From positions 186,001 to 250,000 of the forward strand of contig NZ_NIJF01000083.1 of the NCBI RefSeq assembly GCF_003316765.1: a stretch of DNA of 64,000 bases. The letters are read 5' to 3'. Every line of letters starts with the position of its first letter. Positions within the stretch are counted from its first letter, which is position 1. The notes under the pieces were generated by a model that did not search any database, had not been told where the DNA came from, and worked only from the letters and a program-made list of their open reading frames with translations. Source of the stretch: Bacillus sp. P14.5. GTDB taxonomy: Bacteria; Bacillota; Bacilli; Bacillales; Bacillaceae_B. Shown here one piece after another: positions 53,459-62,805 of this stretch. The position numbers and the translations under genes are program-made.

Positions 53459-54529
53459 CTATTTGGATAATCGAGAAAGCTCATTATACATATCTTCAAT
53501 TGTGTAAGAAGATTTATTCTTTTCCATTGCTGTGATCATTTCATCGCTGTTTTCTTCCAATTCATCAAGCTTCTGCTTGAAAGTTTCCGGAGTCAGCTCT
53601 TCCTCTTCCAGCTTTAAGGCAATTCCCTGTTTCACAAATGAATCCGCGTTGATGATCTGGTCTCCCCTGCTCGCTTCTCTGGAAAGGGGAATAAGCAGCA
53701 TTGGCTTTTTTAGAGCAAGAAATTCAAAGATTGAATTTGAGCCTGCCCGCGAGATGACAAAATCCGTCATATCCAGGAAGTGCGGCAGCTCAGTGGAGAC
53801 ATATTCATACTGCTTATAACCCTTTTGCACCAAAGAAGGCTCCAGATTGCCCTTTCCGCATAGATGGACAATTTGATAGTTCTTCAGCAGTTCATCAAGA
53901 TTTTTACGGACTGCTTCATTGATTTTGCGGGAACCCAGGCTTCCTCCCATTATCATCAAGACAGGCTTGTTGTCATAAAAGCCTGTAAGCCGCTTTCCTT
54001 CTGCTTTGTCACCGGAAAATAACTCTTCACGGATGATTGCCCCGGCACAAATGGCTTTATCCGCCGGCATGCTGTTCAATGTCTCGGGGAATGTAGTGAA
54101 AATTCTGGTCGCAAATGGAACAGCCAGCTTGTTGGCAAGACCCGGGGTAAAGTCAGATTCATGGATTGCCGTTGGTATTCCGGACATTTTAGCAGCCATC
54201 ACAACGGGAACAGAAACGAAACCGCCTTTTGAAAAAATGACATCAGGTTTGGTCCGCTTAATGACCGTCCTGGCCTCCATAAGGCCTTTCATTACTTTGA
54301 AAGGGTCCGAAAAATTCTTCCAGGAAAAATATCGGCGCAATTTACCGCTGGAAATTCCATGATACGGAATTTCAGGAAATTGTTCTGTAATGATTTCATT
54401 CTCAATTCCTTCTTTTGATCCTATGTATGAAACCTTCCATCCCTGTTTTATAAAAAAAGGGATAAGGGCAGCGTTGACAGTTACATGTCCGGCAGATCCC
54501 CCGCCGGTAAAGAGTATATGTTTGCTCAT
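53459..54529 (-). CDS. murG: MurG-like N-acetylglucosaminyltransferase
   Basis: A 356-residue GT28 glycosyltransferase that adds GlcNAc to lipid I to make lipid II at the inner membrane face. N-terminal loop GGGSAGHVTVN (in standalone housekeeping MurG usually GGTGGHIYPA), second loop MGGSLGSRKINE, donor-site FVISRAGSNSIFEFLALKKP. The GGGSAGH form marks the second MurG type found in some Bacillus genomes. Stands alone, outside a division/cell-wall cluster, which also suggests a paralogue. ATG 54529 with GGAGC. Confidence 0.88.
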   Translation of the reverse strand: MSKHILFTGGGSAGHVTVNAALIPFFIKQGWKVSYIGSKEGIENEIITEQFPEIPYHGISSGKLRRYFSWKNFSDPFKVMKGLMEARTVIKRTKPDVIFSKGGFVSVPVVMAAKMSGIPTAIHESDFTPGLANKLAVPFATRIFTTFPETLNSMPADKAICAGAIIREELFSGDKAEGKRLTGFYDNKPVLMIMGGSLGSRKINEAVRKNLDELLKNYQIVHLCGKGNLEPSLVQKGYKQYEYVSTELPHFLDMTDFVISRAGSNSIFEFLALKKPMLLIPLSREASRGDQIINADSFVKQGIALKLEEEELTPETFKQKLDELEENSDEMITAMEKNKSSYTIEDMYNELSRLSK

Positions 54530-54739
54530 ATTCAAGCTCCTATCCATAAAGTATCATTTTCATTATACACGGTATTTCACTAAACTTTATCAAGAATATA
54601 TATTAACACGGATCTCTGCCGCTTTCGAGCGGCAATGATCCTTTTAATCTTTCCTTACCCTTGCAGGCTCCGAATTATGATATAATTCACTAGTTCATTT
54701 ATTTTCAAGTGAAATTTTGGTTTTGAGAGGCTGTAGATC

Positions 54740-56104
54740 ATGAGACAAACCACCACTTTAAAAGAAAAATTCAACCAGTTTCTCGTTGTGCTGGTTCCCA
54801 TATTAGTTACTCAGCTGGGCATGTTCAGCATGAGCTTTTTTGATACCATGATGTCCGGGAAATTTTCATCAATCGACTTGGCAGGCGTGGCAATCGGCTC
54901 CTCGCTTTGGGTTCCCATTTTTACGGGACTGAGCGGCATATTGCTTGCCGTCACCCCTATTGTCGCCCAGTTAGTGGGAGGAGGCAAACAAAGGGAAATC
55001 GCTTTCTCTGTCATACAAGGTATCTATGCTGCGGGAGTCCTTGCGCTTCTGGTCATCCTTGCAGGTGTGTTTCTGCTGGATCCGATATTGAACAATATGA
55101 ACCTTGAAGAAGGCGTAAGGATTGTTGCAAGACAGTATTTAATTGCACTGGCATTCGGGGTTGTTCCGGTGTTTGTCTACAATGTTCTGCGATCCTTTAT
55201 AGATGCATTGGGGATGACCAGGGTGACGATGTATGTAACGCTTACGTCGTTGCCAATTAATATCTTCTTCAACTATGTTTTGATTTTCGGTAAATTTGGG
55301 TTTCCTGAAATGGGTGGTGTCGGTGCCGGTGTAGCTTCATCTATAACTTACTGGCTTATAACCCTGATTGCCTGGTTGGTCATTGCCCGCTACTATCCAC
55401 TTAGAAAATATAATATTTTCGGAAAGTGGTTCGCCGTATCACTCTCCAAGTGGAAGGAAATTCTTCTTATCGGAGTTCCAATTGGCCTGTCGATCTTCTT
55501 TGAAGTCAGTATTTTTTCAGCAGTCACCTTATTCATGAGTGAATACAGTACGAATGTCATAGCGGCTCATACAGCTGCCATCAATTTTGCATCCTTTCTA
55601 TATATGATTCCATTGAGTATTTCGATGGGATTGACGATTGTCGTAGGATTCGAGGTTGGTGCCAAGAGGCTGGAGGATGCAAAGACTTACAGTTTGATGG
55701 GGATTTTCACCGCAATCCTCCTTGCCATCTTTTACGGAATCATCCTGCTGCTTTTCAGAGAGCCAATATCCATTCTCTATACTGATAATCCGGAAGTTAG
55801 TGCTCTTATCGTGAACTTCTTACTGTATGCCGTGCTCTTTCAGCTTTCGGATGCCATTCAGGCACCTGTACAAGGAGCTCTTCGAGGGTATAAAGATGTC
55901 AATATCACCTTTATCATGGCTTTGATTTCCTATTGGGTCATCGGCCTTCCCCTTGGATACATCCTAGCAAAATTCACCGAGTTCGGTCCTTACGGGTACT
56001 GGGTAGGGCTGATTTCCGGTCTGACTGCCGGAGCCATCACCCTCTCATGGCGGCTGGTGATTGTTCAAAAGAAAACAAAAATGAAAGTAAAAAGCACCTA
56101 TTAG
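54740..56104 (+). CDS. MATE family efflux transporter
   Basis: A 454-residue, 12-helix multidrug and toxic compound extrusion pump (NorM type) driven by Na+ or H+. FFDTMMSGKFSSIDLAGVAI, PIVAQLVGGGKQREI, RSFIDALGMTRVTMYVTLTS, and the second-half counterpart QGALRGYKDVNITFIMALIS. GAGAGG site before ATG. Divergent from the murG-like gene. Confidence 0.92.
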   Translation: MRQTTTLKEKFNQFLVVLVPILVTQLGMFSMSFFDTMMSGKFSSIDLAGVAIGSSLWVPIFTGLSGILLAVTPIVAQLVGGGKQREIAFSVIQGIYAAGVLALLVILAGVFLLDPILNNMNLEEGVRIVARQYLIALAFGVVPVFVYNVLRSFIDALGMTRVTMYVTLTSLPINIFFNYVLIFGKFGFPEMGGVGAGVASSITYWLITLIAWLVIARYYPLRKYNIFGKWFAVSLSKWKEILLIGVPIGLSIFFEVSIFSAVTLFMSEYSTNVIAAHTAAINFASFLYMIPLSISMGLTIVVGFEVGAKRLEDAKTYSLMGIFTAILLAIFYGIILLLFREPISILYTDNPEVSALIVNFLLYAVLFQLSDAIQAPVQGALRGYKDVNITFIMALISYWVIGLPLGYILAKFTEFGPYGYWVGLISGLTAGAITLSWRLVIVQKKTKMKVKSTY

Positions 56105-56144
56105 AACAACTAATAATTTGAGAGAAAAAGGTTAACTTACCGCA

Positions 56145-56188
56145 AAAAAATGGAGACAAAAATCGCTAGTGATTTTTGTCTCCATCTA
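56145..56188 (+). terminator. MATE gene terminator
   Basis: Perfect stem ATGGAGACAAAAATC/GATTTTTGTCTCCAT with GCTAGT loop. Confidence 0.85.
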
Positions 56189-56317
56189 TTATATGTAATT
56201 TATAAAAAGCCGATTTCCCCGTTCAGGCAGCCCTGCTGACTATCGGACAGTCTGCCAACACCTTATGGGATTCTAATTCAATCAGGATGAATAGAATGTC
56301 GCTCAGGTCTTTCTATC

Positions 56318-56833
56318 CTACTCCTCTTCCAAAATTTTATCATATGTATAAAAAGGTTTGTCTTTCCCCATGAATTGGATTTTGCCCATCTTAGTATATC
56401 CATTTTTCTTGAATAAAGATTGTGCTTTTTTATTAAGTGAATAAGTATCCGTCCTTATGTAATAAACACTATTTGCTTTCGCCACTTCTTCTGTCTGTTT
56501 GATCAATAGCGATGCAATCCCTTTCCCCCTTACATCTGGATCCACCACAAGACGATGAAACAAATACGCAGGACCTTCTTTCCTCCATGGCGATGTCTTG
56601 TATTCCCCTGGCTCTGATTGGTCGATTGTGATGCTTCCGGCTGCCTTATTCTCCTGATCTACAGCAACATATAAGGACCCGTTTTCAACATCCTTATTGA
56701 AATCAGCAGCAAGAGGGTATTCATCCGTCCACTGATCTATATCCTCGCTTTTCATAATTGCCACTGTTTTTCTAACCATCTTCATTATATCTTTAATATC
56801 ATCCATGTTTCCTTTTCGAATTCGGTAAGCCAC
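56318..56833 (-). CDS. GNAT family acetyltransferase
   Basis: A 171-residue GNAT: YLFHRLVVDPDVRGKGIASL (RGKGIA loop), IRTDTYSLNKKAQSLFKKNG. GTG start at 56833 with AGGAGAGA upstream; an ATG 4 bases earlier is out of frame. Substrate unknown. Confidence 0.87.
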   Translation of the reverse strand: MAYRIRKGNMDDIKDIMKMVRKTVAIMKSEDIDQWTDEYPLAADFNKDVENGSLYVAVDQENKAAGSITIDQSEPGEYKTSPWRKEGPAYLFHRLVVDPDVRGKGIASLLIKQTEEVAKANSVYYIRTDTYSLNKKAQSLFKKNGYTKMGKIQFMGKDKPFYTYDKILEEE

Positions 56834-57008
56834 TCATGTATCTCTCCTTCTTCACTAGCTCTGTCGATGAATTGAATCTTTGACAGAACCGTTTTGTGCT
56901 TTTGAAGTTACCATTAAATTCTATTCATTTCAACTCAAGTGCTGTTTTGCCAGCAAGGTTATAGTTACCTTTCATGGCTTGTTTCATGCAAAAAAAGCAG
57001 TGGAACAA

Positions 57009-57050
57009 AGCCAAAAAAAGGAAAGCCTGAAACTCAGGCTTTCCACTCTA
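57009..57050 (-). terminator. Terminator of the CAP-domain gene
   Basis: Perfect stem GGAAAGCCTGA/TCAGGCTTTCC, 3-base loop, then TTTTTTT on the minus strand. Confidence 0.88.
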
Positions 57051-57058
57051 TTAATATA

Positions 57059-57811
57059 TTATTTTCCGATAAACATTTGAGTCCAGTAGTTACCATCAGC
57101 ATCATGGCCCACACCTATATGAGTAAAGTTGCTGCTCATGATGTTTTTGCGGTGTCCCTCACTGTTCATCCATGCTTTCACTACTTCTTCAGGTGTTTTT
57201 TGTCCCATTGCAATGTTCTCACCGGCTGCACGATAGTCAATACCAAAACTGTTCATCATATCAAACGGAGAGCCGTATGTCGGACTAGTATGAGAGAAAT
57301 AATTCTTTGTCTGCATATCGTTAGATTTTTCCCTTGCCACATTGCTTAATTCAGCATCGGCTGTTAAGGCAGGAAGCCCCGCTTTAGCTCTTTCCTGGTT
57401 AGTCAAATCCACTACTTGTCTTTCAAACTGACTGAGTGATCCACTTGCATCTTCTGCCGTTTGCTTAGGCTGTTCTGCTGGCTGCTGCGGTGCCGCAGGA
57501 GCTGTGCTTTCAGGTGCTGCTTCTTTTGCAGCTGGTGTCTCTGCTGAGACAGGCTGTTTTTCTTTTGCTGGCTGTTCTTGAGCCGGTTTGCTTGTTTGCT
57601 GCTGATTTTTCCACTGTATATTATATTTAGACATAATTTCCTGGATCCACTTATTAAGTTCATCTTGGTTTCCAGAGAATTGATGTGTGTGTACCTTTTG
57701 TTGGGTTTGAATATCGTTACCGCCTGCCGCTTCAGCATTATTTAAAAAGGGAGCGGCCATTAATGTAAATGCAGTAGCTGTTGAAACGAATAGTTTCTTC
57801 TTAGTATTCAT
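57059..57811 (-). CDS. Secreted CAP-domain (SCP/YkwD-like) protein
   Basis: A 250-residue exported protein. Signal peptide MNTKKKLFVSTATAFTLMAA with cleavage likely after NNAEA; a Gln/Lys/Ala/Pro-rich linker (about 60-125, KPAQEQPAKEKQ, TAPAAPQQPAEQPKQ); C-terminal CAP domain with LTNQERAKAGLPALTADAEL, FSHTSPTYGSPFDMM, AGENIAMGQKTPEEV, GHRKNIMSSNFTHIGVG. Close in layout to Bacillus YkwD. The linker suggests wall association. ATG 57811 with GAGGAGGAAC. Confidence 0.92.
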   Translation of the reverse strand: MNTKKKLFVSTATAFTLMAAPFLNNAEAAGGNDIQTQQKVHTHQFSGNQDELNKWIQEIMSKYNIQWKNQQQTSKPAQEQPAKEKQPVSAETPAAKEAAPESTAPAAPQQPAEQPKQTAEDASGSLSQFERQVVDLTNQERAKAGLPALTADAELSNVAREKSNDMQTKNYFSHTSPTYGSPFDMMNSFGIDYRAAGENIAMGQKTPEEVVKAWMNSEGHRKNIMSSNFTHIGVGHDADGNYWTQMFIGK

Positions 57812-58098
57812 GTTGTTCCTCCTCTGAAATGTGGTTGCTGTGTTGCACAACCATCATATCACCGGAGTTTCTGTCATAAACTTGGCTAAAACTGTAAGCA
57901 GAAGATTTAAGTTTAGTGATGTCCCTCAAAATCGTATAAAACTCTCATGAACAGTGAGTTTTTGAGGAATCTCAACTTTTAACTCCTATGTAAAAAACAG
58001 ACAAAGGAACTGAAACTTACCAGGTTTAAAGTATTGACAGACTTTTATAACGATATGTTTTTTTTCAAATATAACAGCAGGTTTTCAATGATTAAAAT

Positions 58099-58377
58099 TT
58101 ATTGGTATGAACGCAATTCCCCTGCTATCAAGGTGTAATAGTCAATGAGCTTATACTTTTCATCTATTGCTAAGTTAGATTCTGTAATTCTTTTGATTGC
58201 AAAATAATACTTTGTTTCTTTATCCACCCGCACCCTGGGGTGGCTGTTTTCATCCTTCAGTTCCCTGATTATTGCTTGTTGCAGGATGGCTGCTGAATCT
58301 TCTTCTGCTGATTTCAGCTCGCGGCTTTTCCAGATTTTTTTATATAAACTCAAAAGTTCTTCATAATTGGGCTCCAT
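58099..58377 (-). CDS. 92-aa hypothetical protein
   Basis: ATG 58377 with GGGGAGGC. Soluble, helical, charged: MEPNYEELLSLYKKIWKSRE, ending DYYTLIAGELRSYQ. No family recognised. Divergent from the zinc-ribbon gene. Confidence 0.65.
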   Translation of the reverse strand: MEPNYEELLSLYKKIWKSRELKSAEEDSAAILQQAIIRELKDENSHPRVRVDKETKYYFAIKRITESNLAIDEKYKLIDYYTLIAGELRSYQ

Positions 58378-58462
58378 GCTTGCCTCCCCTTCTATTTAAA
58401 TGAATATTTTATTGTCCTGCTTCTCATACTAATACTAAATACGAAAGGATGGTGGCATTTCA

Positions 58463-58702
58463 ATGAGCACTCCATACCGATGTCCGAATTGTAAAACCAA
58501 CCGGTCCCGTTTCAATATTATACAGCAGGTTCCTCAGAGTGTGAAACTGGACCCCGGATCTGGCGAAGTAGTCCAGCAATACGATAACAGCAACCTGGAC
58601 CCGTTCCACATTCCATATAAAGGACCACAGTATAAAGTTCAATGCGGGGCTTGCGGACTAGTGGAAGATGAAAGGACATTCAAAAAATTTGGTGAAAGCT
58701 AA
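58463..58702 (+). CDS. 79-aa zinc-ribbon protein
   Basis: Two Cys pairs, [16 protein letters not shown] and [17 protein letters not shown], about 46 residues apart, form a likely zinc ribbon. Name and function unknown. AAAGGATGG site before ATG 58463. Confidence 0.75.
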   Translation: MSTPYRCPNCKTNRSRFNIIQQVPQSVKLDPGSGEVVQQYDNSNLDPFHIPYKGPQYKVQCGACGLVEDERTFKKFGES

Positions 58703-59025
58703 TTTATTTAGCTTTCTTTTTTTGTCTGTTTCTTAGAATCCATTCTGGTATGGTGCTGCTATATGGAGGCATTTTTACATCCTGCCCGCTGCTCCCGCTT
58801 CAATCTCCTTAAAAAAGCATGATTAGAGAGTAAGTTGCGCCTGTCCATCTATACAGGAGAATCTGTCCTTCGTTGAAAATCCCTGATCCCTCCATTTAAG
58901 GCTGTATCCATAGACGCATTTCACCCATCTATAAAAAGGGCTGTTATTCCTGGGCGTGCACAGTGTCTTTGCAGGGTGAATTGCATATGTTAGTAGCATG
59001 AAATCTATATTAGGAGGAATTTAGC
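58703..59025 (+). promoter_or_regulatory. Upstream region of the coat cluster with possible SigK -10
   Basis: CATATGTTA at 58984-58992 matches the mother-cell SigK -10 CATAnnnTA, about 35 bases upstream of the first coat gene; the -35 (AC) is not at the ideal distance, so this is tentative. No other feature in the gap. Confidence 0.4.
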
Positions 59026-59364
59026 ATGAGCGATGATTCTAAAAAACACCCGAAAGCAATCCCTTCAACTGTTGTCGACCTGCTGATCAGCGATATATTC
59101 AGAAAAAATGGCGTAAAAGAAGATGTAGTGAAAGGAAAGCTTTCTGACGAACAAAAAAAATGGATAAAAGAGATGGTTCAAGATTTAAGCGGCCAGGTCG
59201 ATTCTTTTGTTAATTCTAATGATAAAAACAAAAAGAATAGTAGTTCAGTAGTTTATGACCGCCTTTATCAAGGGCGTCTTTTTATTTTTCAATTCACCGC
59301 AAAATGGTTATTTTACTCAGGGAATCTGCACACTCCCTCAGGACAAGTGAATAATAGTATATAG
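59026..59364 (+). CDS. CotW-like spore coat protein
   Basis: The N-terminal 70 residues (IPSTVVDLLISDIFRKNGVK, LSDEQKKWIKEMVQDLSGQV) resemble Bacillus CotW, which supports CotX assembly in the insoluble coat/crust. From about residue 73 the frame runs through a terminator hairpin at 59256-59290 and reads as non-coat sequence (LYQGRLFIFQFTAKWLFYSG). Adding one A in the A5 run near 59231-59235 would end the protein at once before the hairpin, so the true C-terminus may be near 59240. GGAGGA site. Confidence 0.7.
   Translation: MSDDSKKHPKAIPSTVVDLLISDIFRKNGVKEDVVKGKLSDEQKKWIKEMVQDLSGQVDSFVNSNDKNKKNSSSVVYDRLYQGRLFIFQFTAKWLFYSGNLHTPSGQVNNSI
59256..59290 (+). terminator. Terminator after the cotW-like gene
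   Basis: GAC-GCCTTT/AAGGGC-GTC stem with one bulged C, then TTTTTATTTTTC. It overlaps the annotated 3' end of the upstream frame. Confidence 0.7.
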
Positions 59365-59391
59365 CATACCAATAAAAAGGAGTGTTAATTG

Positions 59392-59874
59392 ATGAACAAA
59401 AATTACAGTTACAATAATAGCTATTGCCCTGGAGATCATGAATATGAGAGCCACGGAAGCAGCTATGGTTATCAGGATAAATGTCATGGTAAAGATGATG
59501 ATTATATCGTCCTTCAAGATGGAACACAGGTTTCAATGAACGACCAGGAATCAGATGAATTGATCTGGATCAGAAACTCTTGCAATGTGTCTGTGCAAAC
59601 GACGGATACACAAGCTGCGGTTTCTCTTCAAGTCGGTCTTCAACTGGCAATTGCTCTGGTGGTCAGCATCACCGTTGGAGATTCAGATAAAGGCAAGGCG
59701 GTTGCTCAAGAACTATTCCAAAAATTCGATGCTGAGCAAACAAACTATCAAAAAATTTATATTGATAATTCCAAGGATGTTAACGTGACAACAACGGATA
59801 CTGACTTGGCCGTTAATATCCAAGCGTTGCTTCAAGTTCTTGTTGCGCTGGTAGTTAAATTGGATATTCTATAA
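59392..59874 (+). CDS. Spore coat protein, CotX/CotV domain (CotV-like)
   Basis: A 160-residue coat protein: Tyr/Ser/His-rich N-terminus (NYSYNNSYCPGDHEYESHGS), then the CotX/V domain in two related halves: NSCNVSVQTTDTQAAVSLQV...SITVGDSDKGKAVAQEL and DNSKDVNVTTTDTDLAVNIQ ALLQVLVALVVKLDIL. Outer coat/crust component made in the mother cell. ATG 59392 with AAGGAGTG. Confidence 0.88.
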   Translation: MNKNYSYNNSYCPGDHEYESHGSSYGYQDKCHGKDDDYIVLQDGTQVSMNDQESDELIWIRNSCNVSVQTTDTQAAVSLQVGLQLAIALVVSITVGDSDKGKAVAQELFQKFDAEQTNYQKIYIDNSKDVNVTTTDTDLAVNIQALLQVLVALVVKLDIL

Positions 59875-59897
59875 AAAACTAAAGAGGTGAATTAAAA

Positions 59898-60325
59898 ATG
59901 GAAGAAAAAAATGGAGAGCACTAGATCATCACTGTGATGATAAAGGCCATGGAGCAGATGTACAACAAGATGCCGATCAGTACGTTAAAAATGAACAGAA
60001 GTCATATGAGTGGATTATCATCAAAGACTCAGAGGGTGTAGATGTACAAACTACAGATACCCAAGCAGCGGTTTCCCTTCAATTAGGAATCCAAGCCGCA
60101 ATTGCTGCCGTCATCAGTATCACAATTGGTGACTCTGACCAAGGCAAAGCAGTAGCTCAAGATATTAAACAATTCATTAAAACAAGACAGAGCAATAAAC
60201 AAAAGACCATAATCGAAAACTCCAAGAAGGTAAAAGTGGTGACAACCGACACCGACCTGGCCATCAATATCCAAGCTCTTCTCCAGATCCTTGTAGCAAT
60301 CGTCGTTAAACTGGATGTACTATAA
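59898..60325 (+). CDS. cotX: Spore coat protein CotX, frameshifted near the start
   Basis: From ATG 59898 (AAAGAGGTGA upstream) the frame stops after MEEKNGEH; one extra A in the A7 run gives MEEKKWRALDHHCDDKGHGA and an intact CotX domain: DSEGVDVQTTDTQAAVSLQL, SITIGDSDQGKAVAQDI, and KKVKVVTTDTDLAINIQALL to VAIVVKLDVL. The opening WRALDHHCDD matches Bacillus CotX (SWVALDPDCD). One missing base is the simplest explanation. Confidence 0.82.
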
Positions 60326-60327
60326 TC

Positions 60328-60543
60328 ATGGCAAAAGACATTCATGAACTTGTCAAACAGCTGCAGGAGATGAATAGTGGATTTCTAAAAAATCTAATGT
60401 CGCAGCAGAAGAGAACAAAAAACCAGCGTAAACTACAAGAAGACCTTAAAAAGAATCAAGAATCGTTAAACGAAACTCTGAAAAACAAATTCGACCTTTC
60501 GGATAATGATGACTTAAAAAGCTTGCTTGATAAATTGAAGTAA
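60328..60543 (+). CDS. 71-aa basic protein in the coat cluster
   Basis: Starts 2 bases after the cotX stop. Highly charged and helical (QLQEMNSGFLKNLMSQQKRT, NQRKLQEDLKKNQESLNETL), likely coiled coil. No family recognised; position suggests a small coat protein. Confidence 0.7.
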   Translation: MAKDIHELVKQLQEMNSGFLKNLMSQQKRTKNQRKLQEDLKKNQESLNETLKNKFDLSDNDDLKSLLDKLK

Positions 60544-60582
60544 ACCTTTTTTACGAGATAGCGCTGAAACCCAATTATAAAC

Positions 60583-60618
60583 TAAAAGACCATCCTGTCC
60601 CAGGGATGGTCTTTTGCA
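60583..60618. terminator. Terminator between coat cluster and MFS exporter
   Basis: Stem AAAAGACCATCC/GGGATGGTCTTTT, loop TGTCCCA; between convergent genes. Confidence 0.85.
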
Positions 60619-60619
60619 T

Positions 60620-62248
60620 TTACGCTTTCAGTGATTGAGATTCCTTCGTTCTGCCATCATCTTTCACAGGTTCTTCTTTATTCGTCATCCGCAAAGGAAT
60701 TTCCTTCAAAAAGAACGTAAGCAGGAAGCCTGCAAACAGGACGAATGCTCCAATCAAGAAAACATTTGTGAGAGAATAGCTCAATGATTCTCTGACTATT
60801 TCAATCATTTTTAAAAATACACCTTGCATCTCATCCGGTAAGGAAGCCTGAATTTCCTTCAGCTTCTCTCCATTCATTAAACTTTGGGGACTTTGCAAAC
60901 TCTGCAATTGTACCGCTGCTTCAGGCGGCAATTCTTCCAGATTCGAACTGCTCCTTAATTTGGCAAGTTCCTGATTCATCTTAGAAGACATAGAATTATT
61001 CATGACAGTTCCCATTATGGCAACTCCAACCGTGCCGCCTATCTGCCTGAACAACTGTGTAGCTGCTGTGGCAACTCCCAAGTACTCATGCTGCACTGCG
61101 TTTTGAACAGTTAAAGTAAAAACAGGAAAGCTGAGGCCAAGACCTGTACCCACAATAATCATATTGATAACCGCTGTTGTATTGGTCGTTGCGGTACCCA
61201 TGAGTGAGAGCGACGCCAAACCGCTTCCCATTATAAACAACCCGGTCAATGCGATTAATTTATATTTTCCAGTCTTAGTAATGAGCTGGCCTCCAATAGC
61301 TGATGCAAATACCATACTCAATGTCATAGGCATCATGACAAACCCCGATTTCGTTGCTGAAGTCCCTATAACTCCCTGAATAAAGAAAGGCATATACATA
61401 ATTGCCCCGAACATGCCTGCCCCAAGAATGAACCCAATAGCATTAGAAAGGGTGAAAATTTGATTCTTGAACAGATGCAGAGGAAGAACAGGGTTTGCAG
61501 CGCGTCTTTCTATTCCTATGAAAAAGATCAGTGAGGCTGCCGTTACTGTAAACAAGCCGATGATTTGGAAGGAAGCCCAATCAAAATCATTTCCTCCCCA
61601 TGTAAAAGCCAATAATAAAGGAATAATGGTAAGGGACAGCATGATAGAACCCAGATAATCCACTTTCCTTCTTTCCTTAACAGGTTGAGAAGGAAACAAA
61701 CGCCAAATCATTAGAAAGGCAACCAATCCAAAAGGAAGAAACACCCAGAATACCCAATGCCACTCCGCATTATCAACTATCCAGCCGCCAAGCGTCGGTC
61801 CAAAAACACTTGCCAAGCCAAATACACCACTCATAAGCCCCTGCCATCTTCCCCTTTCCCTCGGTGCAAATAAATCGCCTACAGCCGTAAATGCTGTGGA
61901 CATGATCATACCGGCACCAAATCCTTGGATTCCACGGAAAGCAATCAGCTCTATAATGGATGAAGATAAACCATTAAGGAATGACCCTGCAGTAAAAACG
62001 CCTATTCCAATCAAGATGAAGGGTTTTCGCCCATACATATCGGACAACTTGCCGACAAGAATGGCTGTCACAGAAGAAGTCAGCATAAAGATGGTAAAGA
62101 CCCAGCTGTAGTATTCAATCCCCCCCAACTCAGAAATGATGGTTGGAAGAGCTGTCCCGACAATCGTCTGATTCAAAGCGGCAAAAAGCATTGCCGACAT
62201 GATGGCCAACATGATTAATAATTTCTTTTTCGGCTCTAAATGTTCCAT
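60620..62248 (-). CDS. DHA2-family MFS multidrug exporter (EmrB/QacA type)
   Basis: A 542-residue, 14-helix proton-coupled exporter. Motif A in GKLSDMYGRKPFILIGI, motif C GLASVFGPTLGGWIVDNAEWHWVFW, and GIQGFGAGMIMSTAFTAVGD. Downstream of the marR gene in the same direction, with a related operator half at 62285-62298 just before its start. Probable drug or detergent efflux induced through the MarR protein. Confidence 0.92.
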   Translation of the reverse strand: MEHLEPKKKLLIMLAIMSAMLFAALNQTIVGTALPTIISELGGIEYYSWVFTIFMLTSSVTAILVGKLSDMYGRKPFILIGIGVFTAGSFLNGLSSSIIELIAFRGIQGFGAGMIMSTAFTAVGDLFAPRERGRWQGLMSGVFGLASVFGPTLGGWIVDNAEWHWVFWVFLPFGLVAFLMIWRLFPSQPVKERRKVDYLGSIMLSLTIIPLLLAFTWGGNDFDWASFQIIGLFTVTAASLIFFIGIERRAANPVLPLHLFKNQIFTLSNAIGFILGAGMFGAIMYMPFFIQGVIGTSATKSGFVMMPMTLSMVFASAIGGQLITKTGKYKLIALTGLFIMGSGLASLSLMGTATTNTTAVINMIIVGTGLGLSFPVFTLTVQNAVQHEYLGVATAATQLFRQIGGTVGVAIMGTVMNNSMSSKMNQELAKLRSSSNLEELPPEAAVQLQSLQSPQSLMNGEKLKEIQASLPDEMQGVFLKMIEIVRESLSYSLTNVFLIGAFVLFAGFLLTFFLKEIPLRMTNKEEPVKDDGRTKESQSLKA

Positions 62249-62284
62249 ATTGCAGCCCCCTGTATTAATTTATCTTATAAATAT

Positions 62285-62298
62285 TTAACCTCGTGAAC
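62285..62298 (-). promoter_or_regulatory. MarR-type operator before the MFS exporter
   Basis: Minus strand GTTCACGAGGTTAA; the operator before marR reads GTTCACTCGGTTAA on the plus strand (62811-62824), 12 of 14 bases identical. About 40 bases upstream of the exporter start. Confidence 0.6.
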
Positions 62299-62317
62299 CT
62301 TTTAACATAAGGAAAAG

Positions 62318-62356
62318 GGTAACTTTCTGCACTGAGAAAAGTTAGCCCTTCTATTT
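62318..62356 (-). terminator. Hairpin after the marR gene
   Basis: AAGGG-TAACTTT/AAAGTTA-CCCTT stem with short T-run on the minus strand; weak terminator that may partly separate marR from the exporter. Confidence 0.55.
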
Positions 62357-62362
62357 CTGCCA

Positions 62363-62779
62363 TTATTTAGTTCTATATAATTTGGTGAATAAGTAAATTA
62401 ATTGCTGAATTTCATCCTGGGAAAAAGTATTGAATTTCTCCTGAAAGTACTCTACTTTTATTTGCAGGCACTTCTTTAGGATTTCACTTCCCTTTTCAGT
62501 AAGAGCCAGTTCAACCACCCGGCGGTCAGCAGAGGATCTCTTCCTCGTAATATATCCTTTTTCGGAAAGATTATCAGTGACACTTGTTATGTGGCTTGCA
62601 GAAACATCCATCTTCTTCGATATATCAGATGCTTTCATATCACCGTGTTCTGAAAGGTATTTTAGCACAAGCAGTTCTCCGCTGGATAAATACTGTCCAT
62701 ACAGTCTTGTGATATCCTGTTTCATCATCCGGAATACATTACGGAATAATTCTTCTAATTGAAACATTTCACTATTCAA
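62363..62779 (-). CDS. MarR family transcriptional repressor
   Basis: A 138-residue winged-helix protein: LLVLKYLSEHGDMKASDISKKMDVSASHITSVTDNLSEKG (helix-turn-helix) and ITRKRSSADRRVVELALTEKG (the DRR wing signature). It should repress itself and the exporter by binding the shared GTTCAC-N2-GGTTAA operator. Confidence 0.9.
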   Translation of the reverse strand: MNSEMFQLEELFRNVFRMMKQDITRLYGQYLSSGELLVLKYLSEHGDMKASDISKKMDVSASHITSVTDNLSEKGYITRKRSSADRRVVELALTEKGSEILKKCLQIKVEYFQEKFNTFSQDEIQQLIYLFTKLYRTK

Positions 62780-62805
62780 TAATATCTTACACCTTTCAAG
62801 AAGAA

